This document shows, piece by piece, positions 36,310-47,818 of a DNA stretch of 64,000 nt. The DNA comes from Channa striata (Eukaryota > Chordata > Actinopteri > Anabantiformes > Channidae): NCBI GenBank assembly GCA_033026295.1, contig CM065170.1, positions 6,332,540-6,396,539 on the forward strand, given 5' to 3'. A program made the translations under genes and the position numbers. Positions within the stretch are counted from its first letter, which is position 1, and every line of letters begins with the position of its first letter. Under the pieces are notes generated by a model. It worked only from the letters and a program-made list of their open reading frames with translations. It was not told the DNA's origin and did not search any database.

Positions 36310-39300
36310 ATGTCTGGAAGTCCTGCTGTAGTTATGCGACTGCTGGCCTCTGCCTACACTGTGGCTGAGAAGGCCGGGGCCATAGTGAGGAGGGTCCTTC
36401 ACAGTGGGGAACTCGGCGTTGTGGAAAAGGTGGGCCTCATTGTTCACAACTTAAACAACGCGTGCTGCAAATACATCAAATACAAAAACAAAACTAATAG
36501 TAACAAGAATAATAACAGTGAGCCTGACTTTTTACTCCTGTACTCCTGCACAGACGGGTGTTAATGATCTGCAAACATTGGCAGACAGACTGGCACAGCA
36601 GAGCATTTGTGCCTCACTTACCAGACGCTTCCCTCAGCTCCACATCATTGGAGAGGAGGTGAGTTCAAGAAGGACTTTAGTTGTGTTGGTCAAATGAAGC
36701 CCACAGACAACAAGCCCTTCAACGTTATTCTGTGCTGGGCTTCGAAAACACAGTGGGAACACTTTCGTCTCTTATCTGTTGTTCACGCAGGAACTTCCAG
36801 CTGAGGAGATAAAGGAGGACCTCATTGAGACTGGCCAGCGAGAGGAAATCCTCCACAAGACATGTCCAGCAGAATATCGAGAAGTGAAAGAGGAGGAGGT
36901 AGAAGCCAGTAGATTCATAAAAGCAGCCTACACCACCAGTTACAGTTAATAGGTTAAACTGAAGTGTCCACAGAGACATCTGTGTACTACAGGCGTTATC
37001 ACCTGCTGCACTTTCACTGTGTGTCTGTTTTTCTTTGCTTGTGTCTTCCTGAATCTCAGCTAGTCGTGTGGGTCGATCCTCTTGATGGCACAAAGGAATA
37101 CACGGAAGGTAGGCCTGTCACACCCTCTGTCTCGAAAAATCAATCTCCACATGTGTCCGCTACTCCAGAACATATGTCACCATTGCTGCCATGTTGTGGA
37201 AGTTCCTAGCCTGTAGACAAGGAAGCACAGGAGCTCTGGTTTTCTGGAAAAAACAAAAAACAAGAGTTGGAACAAAAAAAAGATTTTTTTTTAGTTTTTT
37301 TGTCAGAGAACCAGAGCTCCTCCCTTTACTTTGTATTTGTCTACAGGACAGACTTGACCTTCCCAATAATCTCCACTAAACGTTTCACCTACTAACTTGG
37401 TTGAAAAGTTTTGAAAAAGCTGAATCACCAATTTCAAATCAAGTGAAAAGTACCTGTACTTGCTTTAATCCATAGTTTGGTTATTTCTAGTAATAAATTA
37501 AATGGTGCAGGGGTTTTGTTCTATAGTTACACTTGCTGTACGCTGATTAATACCAGTGGTAAAGCTTTGACAGTTTTATAACCTGCTGTTTAATAATTAA
37601 TATGTGTGTTTTTAACATATTAGAATAAAAGAAGTTGTATGTTTTTGTTTTTTTTAATAACTTTAAAGATGAATTATTCCATTACCTGCTTATGAACCAT
37701 AACATTTGATGCTTAATAGTCTTTGGCTGAAATGTTTTTAGTTTACCTTCTTCGTCTTTGCTGTTGCAATCTGTTTTCTGTTGCTTTCTGGCTCTTAGCT
37801 TTAAGAGCTTCACTGTCACTTTGACCCTGTTGTTTCCTTCGTTTGTCTATCTCTGCTTCTTCTTTGTCTCTCTCTTTCTGCTGAACGCAGCTTCAAGGTG
37901 TCTTCAGCGCCAGACTGAGGCCCAGATACAGCACAAAGGGTCGGACATCTGTCAAGCTCAAGCACAGCTCTGTGTATGGGCCCCAACTAATAGATTCATA
38001 AACCCTGTCAGTGTTAAAAAGACCATATTATGCATATTATTTGTTGTGAAGTAACTGTTGTGATGATGGGCATCCATTCTAATCAAAGCTAAAATGTTCT
38101 GTGTCTCTGTCCGGTCTGTCACAACATGTGCCAGCCCTTTGGATGAATGTTTTTTAATCACACTCTTCCAAAACCTTCTCGACAATCCTTTGTTCAGACT
38201 TTGTCGGGCCTCTGTTTTGGTTCTGCAAGTCCAGCTAACATCCTGCTATGTTCTGACTTCAGGGCTCCTAGATAATGTGACAGTACTTATTGGTATTGCA
38301 TATGGGGGCAGAGCTATCGCAGGCGTCATAAACCAGCCTTTCTACAATTACCAGGTACAAATCCAACTAAATTCGGACCTTTACCAGTGTCTCTAAACCT
38401 GTCGCTGAATTCACCCGTCTTCCTCACAGCTTGGAGAAGGAGCAGATTTAGGAAGAACCATGTGGGGAATGCTGGGTTTGGGTGCCTTTGGATTTCAGCT
38501 GCAGGAAGTTCCAGGTGACAGACGCATCATTACCACCACACGTTCCCATAGCAACAAGGTGGTAACAGACTGTGTAGACGCCATGGAGCCTCATGAAATT
38601 ATAAGAGTGGGCGGTGCTGGAAACAAGGTAAGACGGGTTGTAAAAACAGGGATTTTGATTTTCTTGCACAACCAGTGACTGATTCTCAGTCTGTTGTTCT
38701 GATCCAACAGACTAACCTTTGCCTTTAGTGAGAACCATGAAATCTGTGGATAAGTTTGTATCAAAACGTGAACTTTGGCCTTGTTTGCGCCGTCAAACAA
38801 ATTCCACTTGTATTGAGCAGTACAGCAGATTTTCAAAAGACCCACAAATTAAAAAGCAGCATAGAGGCTGGTAGATACTGCTAATCTTCTTAGTGTTTTT
38901 TCAATTTATAGTAACCTCAACATCTTAATGCTTTAAATCTCGTAGTTACAGTGTAATGTAAAATCAAAGGTTGTTTTATTTCTGCACATATTTATTTACT
39001 GCAATATAGTGTTGCATTTAGATGTGCCCTGTAAATGAAAGTGGGCCGAGTTATTTGAACAAAACCTTTTCAGCCTACCAGACAAGGAGCTTGTTAAAAC
39101 ATGAACAGCTCCTGTTTATTGAATCATCTCCCTGCAGATAATCCAACTTGTTGAGGGAAAAGCTTCTGCTTATGTCTTCGCCAGTCCAGGGTGCAAGAAG
39201 TGGGACACTTGTGCTACTGAAGCCATTCTGCATGCTGTTGGAGGTAAAACCATCAATTCTCTCCCAGCAGAATGGGAACACCTATATGCATAAATATGGC

Positions 39301-39580
39301 CTTATGTACCATAAAGAAAACTATTTTATTCAAATACTGTAAGGTTAAACGTATCATTTAGTTGAACATTCTTTCAGTTTCTATAATATTTTCTAAATGT
39401 TTTATCATATTCTTCCTGTCTTGTGCAGGTAAACTGACTGATATTTTTGGCAACCCGTACTGCTATGATGCCAATGTAAAGCACATGAATTCTGCAGGGG
39501 TTCTTGCTACACTACGCAACCACGAGTACTATGTTAGCAGAGTACCACAGTCAGTGATGCAAGCCCTGAAGTCAGACTGA
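36310..39580 (+). CDS. bpnt1: 3'(2'),5'-bisphosphate nucleotidase 1
   Basis: Eight coding exons (36310-36429, 36554-36658, 36791-36898, 37060-37108, 38263-38354, 38430-38627, 39138-39243, 39429-39580) join in phase to ~309 residues; the human enzyme is 308. It belongs to the lithium-sensitive, Mg-dependent phosphatase family. The metal-site motifs are present: IIGEE (~71-75), WVDPLDGTKEYTEG (~115-128) and WDTCATEAILHAVGG (~246-260). Human BPNT1 is cytosolic, converting 3'-phosphoadenosine 5'-phosphate (PAP) to AMP and inositol 1,4-bisphosphate to inositol 4-phosphate. This removes the product of sulfotransferases, which otherwise inhibits RNA-processing enzymes. The start MSGSPAVVMRLLASAYTVAEKAG aligns with the family. 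All junctions have GT/AG sites and no break was seen. It converges on ppp1cb downstream. Confidence 0.96.
37211..37346. repeat. Inverted repeat (fold-back) in bpnt1 intron 4
   Basis: The left arm contains CTGTAGACAAGG and then GGAGCTCTGGTTTTCT. The right arm, read in reverse complement, is CTGTAGACAAAT and GGAGCTCTGGTTCTCT. The arms enclose A- and T-rich runs that also pair (AAAACAAAAAACAAG with TTTTTTTAGTTTTTTTGT). The element looks like a small fold-back or MITE insertion. No clear target duplication. Confidence 0.6.
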
Positions 39581-40784
39581 GGTCTGCCTTGATCGAATAC
39601 ACACTCTGTGGAGTGGGGAAATCACTCAGATTAAAATCCAGCTATAATACCTGGATGTGTCAAAAAATGATTTTTGTTCATTATACTCTTATTACTCAGT
39701 TTGATTTTAAACCAAGTCGTCAAAGCATGTAATTGTGTGTTTGCAAAATAATGTATGAATATTCCAGTGTCCAGAATTCAACAAGGTGATATCATAGAGA
39801 CATCACATACCTCAGCATCACTAAGCACATGAATAACCAGAAACAGACAGCAAGCTTAATAGCACTTCCATTTATTTCACTCTATTTAAACAAACTCAGC
39901 TTAACATACTAGTACCAACTTTAAGACCAATACATCAATAAAATACATAGGTTAGATGTTCATTAGTGAGTTGGAAATAATTTACTCTACTTAATTCAAT
40001 AGCCACTAACGGAACAATGTAACGTAAGTAGCATAGTGCCAACAAACAAAATGCTATCGACTTTGACCTCTTCACAACATAATGCGATGACTGAAGGTGG
40101 AACACTGTTCAGTGTATAGAAGTCGACTTCTTATGCTGTGAGGAACAAATTATATTTTAAAAAATGCATTTGTTTTTTTTTTTTTAAAGATTGTGTACTG
40201 TTTTATTAGTTTCCGCCTTCTTCACATTTCTTTTAAAGAACTTTCTGTCTTGTGCAGGCATATACATGACGATTTCTCTAAAAACCTACTGTACTGTACT
40301 TACCAGACTAAAGGACACAAAGTGCTTCCTACATTTTCCACTTACACTAAGTTGAAATTATAACATTAAAAATTCAGACTTTAACACTATTGCATTGCTG
40401 TTTTTCCCCATTTCATTCTGACAACAATAATTCAGTTCTTTAACAACTGCTCGTGTTCCACCAGGGACATGACAGGTAAAAGAAAAAAAAAAAGGTTCAG
40501 AGCTTGGCATTAGTTGTGAAAAGACGCTGATCTACTGTAGATAAGCTACTGTATGTGAATGCCCTAGTAAAGGTACAGCATGATTTAGCCGTGACCGTTT
40601 AGTAAAGTTTAAACAGGCTTTAATGGCCTTAACATTTTTGTTTGCATATAGCAAGAATTCGAGTGATATTTATTGCACCTTTATCATCAAAAGCTCAGGA
40701 TTTTATTGGTATCTCCATACGGAGGAAAAACATTCTTGGGTCGAAGGGAAAGTCAGAGTTGTCTAACGAGTGACACCTAAAGGA
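39581..40784. other. bpnt1 3' flank and possible distal 3' UTR of ppp1cb
   Basis: AT-rich, with no exon-like sequence. TTTATT words on the plus strand (for example near 39874 and 40200) would be AATAAA signals for ppp1cb, whose vertebrate 3' UTRs are long. A T11 run lies near 40,170 and an A11 run near 40,482. Confidence 0.45.
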
Positions 40785-40880
40785 TGCTCTTGGGCAATTC
40801 GATTATTTGCTTTCTTGCAAGTTTTTGATTAGAAGACAGGTACCAATAACAGATAAAATTACAGCCTTTTAGGTTAGCAC

Positions 40881-41143
40881 AGTGGTTAGCAGTGCTGCTC
40901 CAAAAGGACCCGTAGTCTTACTGTTTTCCAACTGACTGCCCAGATCAGGTGTGTTTAGTCAATCAGAAACAGGAAGATACCAATTTCTTATGTCTTTCCC
41001 CCCCTGCACCCTCACCTAAGATGGTATATTCCAGCTTTTGACTGACTGAACGCATCTGATCCAGGTAATCAGCAGTGGGTAGTGCAGGGTTAGTTGGAAA
41101 ACCAGCAGAGCGAGGTCCTTGAGGGACAGGATTGATAACCACT
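40881..41143. mobile_element. hAT-like MITE with ~29-bp terminal inverted repeats
   Basis: The left end AGTGGTTAGCAGTGCTGCTC then CAAAAGGAC pairs with the right end, whose reverse complement reads AGTGGTTATCAATCCTGTCC then CTCAAGGAC. The flanks share TTAGCA on both sides (GGTTAGCAC and CGCTTAGCAA), consistent with an aged 8-bp target duplication. Ends of the type CAGTGGTT with 8-bp duplications fit hAT elements. The minus-strand frame across it is not a gene. Confidence 0.65.
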
Positions 41144-41427
41144 CGCTTAGCAATAACACAGAAAACTGGTAAAATAATTTGCCTGGTTCTGTCAGCAGGC
41201 AAGAAAATCTGCACACTCACACTTTTATAAGTCACTAATTAATATGGTGTTTTGTATTTGTTCAGCCGGTACAAAACAGGGGAGTTGGACGGCTATTTCT
41301 TGATTAGGACCAGTAACTTTCTCAAGTATTTGCTGGTTGCTGGTTAACAGGCCCTTTCCAAGAAATAAGCCAAACCACACATAAACCCCCTTAAAACGTA
41401 TCTAAGCTTTTTCCGTTAGCTCTGAAC

Positions 41428-42082
41428 GAGGGATGTCCCAGTACCGATACCAGTGTCAGGTCCAATATTGCCCTTGCATACTTGTACTCAGGAAACGTCA
41501 CTGGCTATGATCCAACATTAACCTCACTTTGGTTGAGCAGGTAGGTGCAGGTGGAGCCGTCTTTGGTTTCGAGGTGTTTTAAGATAAGTGTCAATGACAA
41601 AAGTAAAGCGACAAGCTCTGCTCAGCTTTGGATCCAGTTACTAACAGTCATTCTCAGATTTTTCAAGATTATTTTAAACATTCAGTATTTATGACTACCA
41701 TCAGTGACAGCCAAGTAATTTTACCTACAAATTCCTTTGTAGACTCATCTCTCCACTTAGGATCTCACCCTAAATATGTGCTTTGTCTTTTTCTTTTTGG
41801 TCTGTTCTGTTGTTCTTTGTTGCTATATTGTCTTTTTAGTGGTCAGCAGTGTGCTCCTTCCAGACTGTCAAGAGACCAGAAATCTGTGACAATGTGTAGG
41901 TGTGAAAGTTTGAGCTAGGCTTCAGGTTTGATCCCACTACTATGTGGACAACTAGTGCCCAGTGGATTGATGAAGATCAGATAAGATGAAGTCATACCAG
42001 TGGTACAACAGTATAATTGTTTGAATTGTTACTTGGTATCAGCAAGTACTCAAAGATAAGTAGCTGTACTCAGTCTAGGAAA
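41428..42082. mobile_element. hAT-like non-autonomous element remnant
   Basis: Begins AGGGATGTCCCAGTACCGAT followed by CCAGTGTCAGGTCC and TTGCATACTTGTACTC. It closes near TGGTATCAGCAAGTACTCAA and GTAGCTGTACTCAGTCT, which is the inverted counterpart of the left part. These paired words are characteristic of a widespread fish hAT family whose full right end would read back to GGGACATCCCT; that last part is lost here. No transposase fragment was recognised. Confidence 0.6.
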
Positions 42083-42719
42083 AATAATTATTTTATTTTA
42101 TTATTATTTTCCAGTCTGTCTGCATGTTAACCAGCGGCTCGCTCTAGCAGAGTGTTTTACAAATGCAATTGTGGTACTGATCATCTTCTTTTTGCAAGAA
42201 AGCAAATAATCTTATTACCCAAAAGGTTCAACTATTCCTTTAAGCTTGTTTTCTACTCAATCAAGTCTAAAAAGGGACAATGGCAGCAATTAGTTAAATG
42301 ACGTGTACATTAGTTAATTCAAGATTAAACAGGAATGTTTTGGCTCTGTGGTCTGGGAAAGTCTGTCTCAGGCAAAGAAATCATCTCAGTCTCAGAAGCG
42401 TGCATCCACTCACAAAATCACAATGGACAGAAAGCATCATTTCTTAACATCCACAAGAAGATTGTTTGAATATTGCTGAATGGACTGAATAGGAAGAGAA
42501 AGGGCTGAGTTTATACATACCACGGCATCAAAAAAAGTTTAAAAATACCATTCACGTGTTCATAAAAAAGACCCATAGAACAAGCAAAAAAACACTCCTG
42601 TAGTTTCTGTTTACACATGAACAAGCTGACTGAGAGAAGGCTGGAGTGTTTGAGACAGCCTACAGAGACATGGGCCAGAGACCAGCCGGGAGAGGGACAG
42701 GAGAGTCAGGGCCAGCCGC

Positions 42720-45700
42720 TCACCTCTTTTTTGGTGCCTGAGTGGTACGAGGCGGAGTGACAGGACGCCCTGAATTTACCCCCCCGTACTGGTACTTTGC
42801 TTTTTTCTCTGACGGCTTTAGGATCTGAAAGAAAGGATGATGACAGAATTTGGTCAAATACATCAACACAGGGTTAGATGTGCTGGCATAACAAATGCTG
42901 AGCTTTGTTTACCTGAAAAGAGCACATGAGGGATTCGTCCACACTCATCATGCCACCTGCGTTGTCAAACTCCCCGCAGTAGTTGGGGGCTGAAAACAGC
43001 GTCACCAGCTGTCGTTTGGCAAAGAACTCATAGCCATCTTCAACAACCTGTGCATTAAAATTATAATTTGGACACACTTTACTCTGTTTATCTTTAATAG
43101 TTGTAAATGAATAAAAGCGTTTAATAATACATCAACCCAAGTTACTTTTGTTAGCAAACTTACTATAAATGAAAAAATGTATGTCCTTATGTGACTACAT
43201 GCTAAACAGGGTTTTAATGCAATGATGTTAGTTTAAATTGTTTATTGTGGACCTAAAAGGTGAATAATTAATGAGCAGGTATGCCACGTGGCAATACTGG
43301 CAACAAAGTATGTTATCACACATATTGATCTGCCTTAAGGAAACTTTTTTATAAAAGTTTCATATTAAATTAAAGGTTAATGTGAACGAAATGTACATAG
43401 ATGTTTTATCCTGTCTTACATTACGACTAAACCTTCAAGTGATAGTGACTTGAATGATGAAAGTATTCTGAAGGTTCTGTGAATAAAGTTCCAATTTATT
43501 TGAATTTCATATAATAAAGTTTAAATTTTCACAGTTTCAGTTTGAGTCTAGTCATAAACCAAAAGGCAGCAGTAATGTTACCTGATGTGCTCGGCAAATG
43601 AGATCCAGGTCATGGCGGTTGAGGAATTTGCTGACCACGTCGGCTCCGAAGGTGAAGGAAACCCCTCGATCGTTCTCCCCCATCCCTGGACGTCTTTGTC
43701 TGGGTCTGACCACAGCAGGTCACACAACAAGCCTAGGAACATATGCCAAAAACAACAGCAGTCAAGATGTCGTTTTGATTTACTTATTATCACCTCTGAC
43801 TTATTGTCAGGTACTGCAGATATATTATAATATTACTGATGAGCATGTAAAAGACACAATCAGCTAATGCAGATAACCTGTGTCCGGAACATCAGTGGGT
43901 CTCATAATACGTCGAATTTGTTCCATGGACTGTAGATCAGGTGAGAGCCCTGAGGAAAACAGGATATTATAACACACACACACTCACACAACACAGCAAA
44001 TTCTATATGCAATACAATACATATGAATAAAAATCAGGTCAACATATACATTATTCAAAAGAAAAAGATGTGTTTAAAGTTATGGTATGACATATTACTA
44101 GGAGTGTATATCAGATTTATCAATCCATCCAAAGACTTTAACTTCAGTCACAGAGATAGTATCACATTATCTAACAATACGTTAAATCATTGCTTCATAA
44201 TAGAGACTCTGGAACTTTACAAACCTCCATGGCAGCAGAAAATCTTCTCATCAATAATTGCAGCAATTGGTAGACAATTAAAACAGTCTGTGAACGTCTT
44301 CCACAGCTTTATGTTGAATCTGCGCTTGCCTGAGGAAAAAAATCAAGTAGCGTGGCAGACAATAAACAAATCAGACAATAAACTAACAAAAGGCTATAAA
44401 ACACAAATCATCTGAGTTTCATTTTTAGAGTTATCACTCGGGAAATTTTCACAAACGCTGATTGGTGTGTTGTCCAACTTACACTCATCATAGAAGCCAT
44501 AGATGCGATTGATGGAGGCACACTCGTGGTTCCCCCTGAGCAAGAAGAAGTTTTCTGGATATTTGATCTTATAGGCAAGCAGCAGGCAGATGGTCTCCAG
44601 CGACTGCTTCCCTCTGTCCACGTAATCCCCCAGGAACAGGTAGTTGGCTTCTGGAGGGAAACCTCCGTACTCAAATAGCCTCAGCAAATCTGTGTACTGT
44701 CCATGGATATCACCTGGAAATATATGTTCATTATATGTTTTTTTAATACGTAATGCAGAAAGTTGCTTTTTAAGGCATTTCATGATAGAAATGTATGAAT
44801 TGGTCTCCATGATCTTAACTAAGTAAACAGTTTGATTTTTCACTGTTTCATTTTTCAACTGTATTACTATACCACTTTGCAATTAGTGGAAACTTTTAAG
44901 CAAATCTCTAAAAAAGTGAACACAAGGAAATGCCCATTTCATAGCACAAGTTAGCATTTATCCCATAATCTTATGCTTTGACAGAGTTAAGTAAAGTGAA
45001 AGGAAAAAAGTCGCTGGTTCTCACCACAGATTTTGAGTGGAGCCTCCAGCTCTAGCAGGATTGGCTGACTGAGGAAAATCTCTCTGGACTTGATGCAGAG
45101 TCCCCGCACCTCAGCCTCTGTCATCTGTACAATCTTCCCTGGACGACATCCTCGCACTGCAAAGCAAAAGTACAGAAGGGGCAACAAGTCAACGCGGGCT
45201 GATCCTCAAAAAGGTAAGAAATTGACAATTCAGCATATAAAAACTTGAAACAGGTTTATATGCACGACCATGCATCACACTCAGCTAAAAGTAAAATTGG
45301 CAGGTCGTGTTTCCCATAGCCAAATGTCAGCATTTTGTGTATTTCTCAACTTTATGCACATTACTTACAGTGTGTAAACAAAATATAAACACGTTTAAAA
45401 TCTAATACGGTAAACACTACTTCAGCTGTATTTACAATTATAGCTACTCCTTTGTTTACATTTGCATTACTGTGTGGCATTAAAGAGAGCCGACCGTCGC
45501 ATTGGATTCGCTACTGAGACTAAATTTACTCCAGTCAACACGAGTTGTCCTAAACTGGCAACTGGAGCAATGAACAGATTGTTGGCTCAGCTGGAAGTGT
45601 GTGAGCGAGCGAGCGAGTGAGCGGGGTGTTGTCTAGAGGAGAGTTTTGTGTATTAGCGCTGGCTATAATTGCATGTTAGTTTTTCTTTTACATACTTTAT

Positions 45701-46741
45701 TGAATAATTCCTACTAATACAGCAGTATCCCCACTGTGTGGAAGCAAAGACAAAAGCATTAAAGAATAAGGATATTTAAAGAATTATCAAAACTAAAATA
45801 ATGTCAGATTGGTCTTCTACTTACAATATGATCAGGTTCTAACCTAAATATTAATGCCTAAACACTACTTTAACAGATCCTAGATTTCCCAATTTGCAGT
45901 GTATCTTGAGCTCATTCTGAAAAGCACTGATTACATGTGTAAATATTATTTTTTAAATTTATACCTTTTTAATTATTCCAGCACTCCTAATCATCAAATG
46001 TCTTCACATCTACGTGTCGCCTTCACATCTACGTGTGGTCTGGGTTCTTCAGACTCTCCACTTTAAAACATTTTTCCATTTCCATTCCAGTACAAACAGA
46101 AGTAATAAGGATAATTTTACATAGTAACTGCAATGACAAAACTATTCGTGTATTCGCGCACATTCCAACAGGACTTTTGCGCGTCAGGGTCGCAGCAGGT
46201 GAGTAGTCGTACGTCACCGGGGGGCGTGTCCCACCCAGCTACCTGTCGTCATCACACCGGCATCACGGCGGGATGTAACTTGGCAACCGCCGAATTTCAC
46301 GGCTCTTTCTGCCCGGGTCCTTTACTCGGACGAACCCGCGTCTCTTCTCACTAGTTCTAACCTCGCAGCGCCTCGTTACCCGTTACGTAGTTACCCGACT
46401 TTCTCCGAGCGGAGCAAAACATTTTCCAACGACCCCCCGAAGCCCCGCGAACCGCGCGCGCTAACGCTAATTACCCGGCAGACATGAACAAACACGCCGC
46501 TGCCCAATGGCTGTGACGTCATAATAACGTTAAGAGCACGGGCTCGAGCGCTACCGTTAGCTAACGGCTCGCTAATGAAACAACCAAACGTAGCTAAAGG
46601 TACAAGACGGGGACATTGTAACGTGTGATTTGTAAATAAAAGAAAGAGCGTCCTGTTTCCGTCGGGACGCGCAGACAGACGACACTTACCTTCCAGTAAG
46701 CGAGCGATGAGGCTGTCAACGTTCAGCTCGGTTTCCGCCAT
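42720..46741 (-). CDS. ppp1cb: Serine/threonine protein phosphatase PP1 catalytic subunit beta
   Basis: Eight minus-strand exons (46690-46741, 45025-45156, 44483-44713, 44225-44329, 43878-43949, 43582-43732, 42913-43047, 42720-42824) give 327 codons once one missing base is allowed for, exactly the PPP1CB length. Beta is identified by [17 protein letters not shown] and the tail [20 protein letters not shown]...APKKR, which differs from alpha and gamma. Metal and catalytic motifs are present: GDIHGQY (~62-68), GDYVDRG (~90-96), RGNHE (~121-125), CCHGG (~171) and RAHQ (~246). PP1 beta dephosphorylates myosin light chain with MYPT1 and many other substrates through RVxF adaptors. Oddity: exon 6 has GGATGGGGGAGAAC where the frame needs one more G, shifting out of frame at GWG|END (~residue 216). 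All other exons are intact, so a sequence error is most likely. Confidence 0.96.
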
Positions 46742-46850
46742 CTTTCTGACGTGAGGAGGACGAGCCCGGAGCGTTGACTTGAAGGCTCGGAGCCGTCACA
46801 CCAGGAGTTAACGGTTCCACTGCTACTCCGACAGTAAGTCAAAGCTCAAA
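46150..46850 (-). promoter_or_regulatory. ppp1cb: CpG-rich promoter of ppp1cb
   Basis: CpG density rises sharply around the first coding exon (for example CGAACCGCGCGCGCTAACGC near 46,447 and CGGACGAACCCGCGTC near 46,327). The first exon, with its Kozak-compatible GCCATC-reverse start at 46741, lies inside it. A TGACGTCA-type CRE palindrome is present near 46,515 (TGTGACGTCATAAT). The 3' part of the island extends into intron 1. No TATA box seen. Confidence 0.6.
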
Positions 46851-47818
46851 GAGCAATGAAGCACAAAACATACACAGCAAAACTAAAGAAAGATAATGAT
46901 GGCACCAAAAGTTGGTTTTATTATATCTCAGGCTTGTCAGTCTTCATTGTTTAAACACAGTTATGTATAAGGCGTCATAAATGTGCACTTGATGGATAAT
47001 GCATAATTCTAAAAGACTGAGACTATATGCAACTGAGTCATCACCTTCATCAGTGGTCTGAAGACAATAAAGGAAGACCATCTTTCCAATGCAACATCAA
47101 TCAATCTGCACGGCAACATCGTTCTAATGTTGCACAAGATTTTTATGTTGTGCGATTTAATTTTATAATAAAAACAATGCAGAGAGAAATGTACAAAACT
47201 TCTGAATTCATGTAGGTCAAATCATTGATACACAGTATATACCACAATCCATGTAAAATACAAAAGCATTAAAATATTTTTTAAACTAACATTTAATTAA
47301 TACCTATACCTATAATGTGAAGGAATTGCCAGTGTAACAGACGTTACATTTCCATTCTGCATCAGGTTGCAGCTGTTCATTACTTTGAATTGGAAATCCA
47401 ACCTAGGATCCCTGAAACAAAAACTCTGAACTCCTAGTATGACACAATGAGTACACAGATGGTGAAGAAAACCCCTGTTTTGTTTTCTAACTCATTTTGC
47501 AAATCAAAAAGACCTTGATGATATGGGGGATGTTTTAACCGATGTTTAGAAGTCAGGAGGTAGACAGGCAGAGAGAGTAGGACATCAAAAGTCCCCAGAC
47601 GTTTTGAAACCAGTGGTTTTGTGACGTGCATTGTAACTGATCAGGGGCTGCAGACCGAGATCACGCTGAACGTAAAAGATTAACCAAAGCCAGAGCCGTG
47701 AAGCTGTGTGGCTTCTAGGTGTTATTTATGGAATCTAAATATCTGCCCTCTAATGCTCATCCATTCTTTGATGCAACATTAATGCTTAAATATATCATCG
47801 GCAGTAAAAACAACTACA
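46851..47818 (-). other. plb1 3' UTR / intergenic spacer before ppp1cb
   Basis: About 1 kb separates the plb1 stop codon (47819) from the ppp1cb start (46741) on the same strand. TTTATT words near 46,915 and 47,160 could be polyadenylation signals for plb1. No exon recognised. Confidence 0.5.

Larger units (their letters stand above)
40785..42245. mobile_element. Degraded DNA transposon with inverted ends containing nested hAT-like elements
   Basis: The left end (GGGCAATTCGATTATTTGCTTTCTTGC, given here as the block around 40792-40820) recurs inverted at about 42194-42225, where its reverse complement contains GATTATTTGCTTTCTTGCAA. Both extend into similar A/T-rich words (AGAAGA...GTACCA). 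The unit resembles a frequent fish repeat whose ends include TTTTGGG...TTATTTGCTTTCTTGC. I infer one ~1.45-kb inverted-end element interrupted by later insertions. Confidence 0.5.

Noticed and set aside
40963..41235. 90-codon minus-strand frame between bpnt1 and ppp1cb
   Set aside because: It crosses the inverted end of the hAT-like MITE at 41143 and so is transposon-derived chance coding.
46391..46741. 116-codon frame starting at the ppp1cb ATG
   Set aside because: Only the first 17 codons are exon; the rest reads through the donor at 46690 into intron 1.
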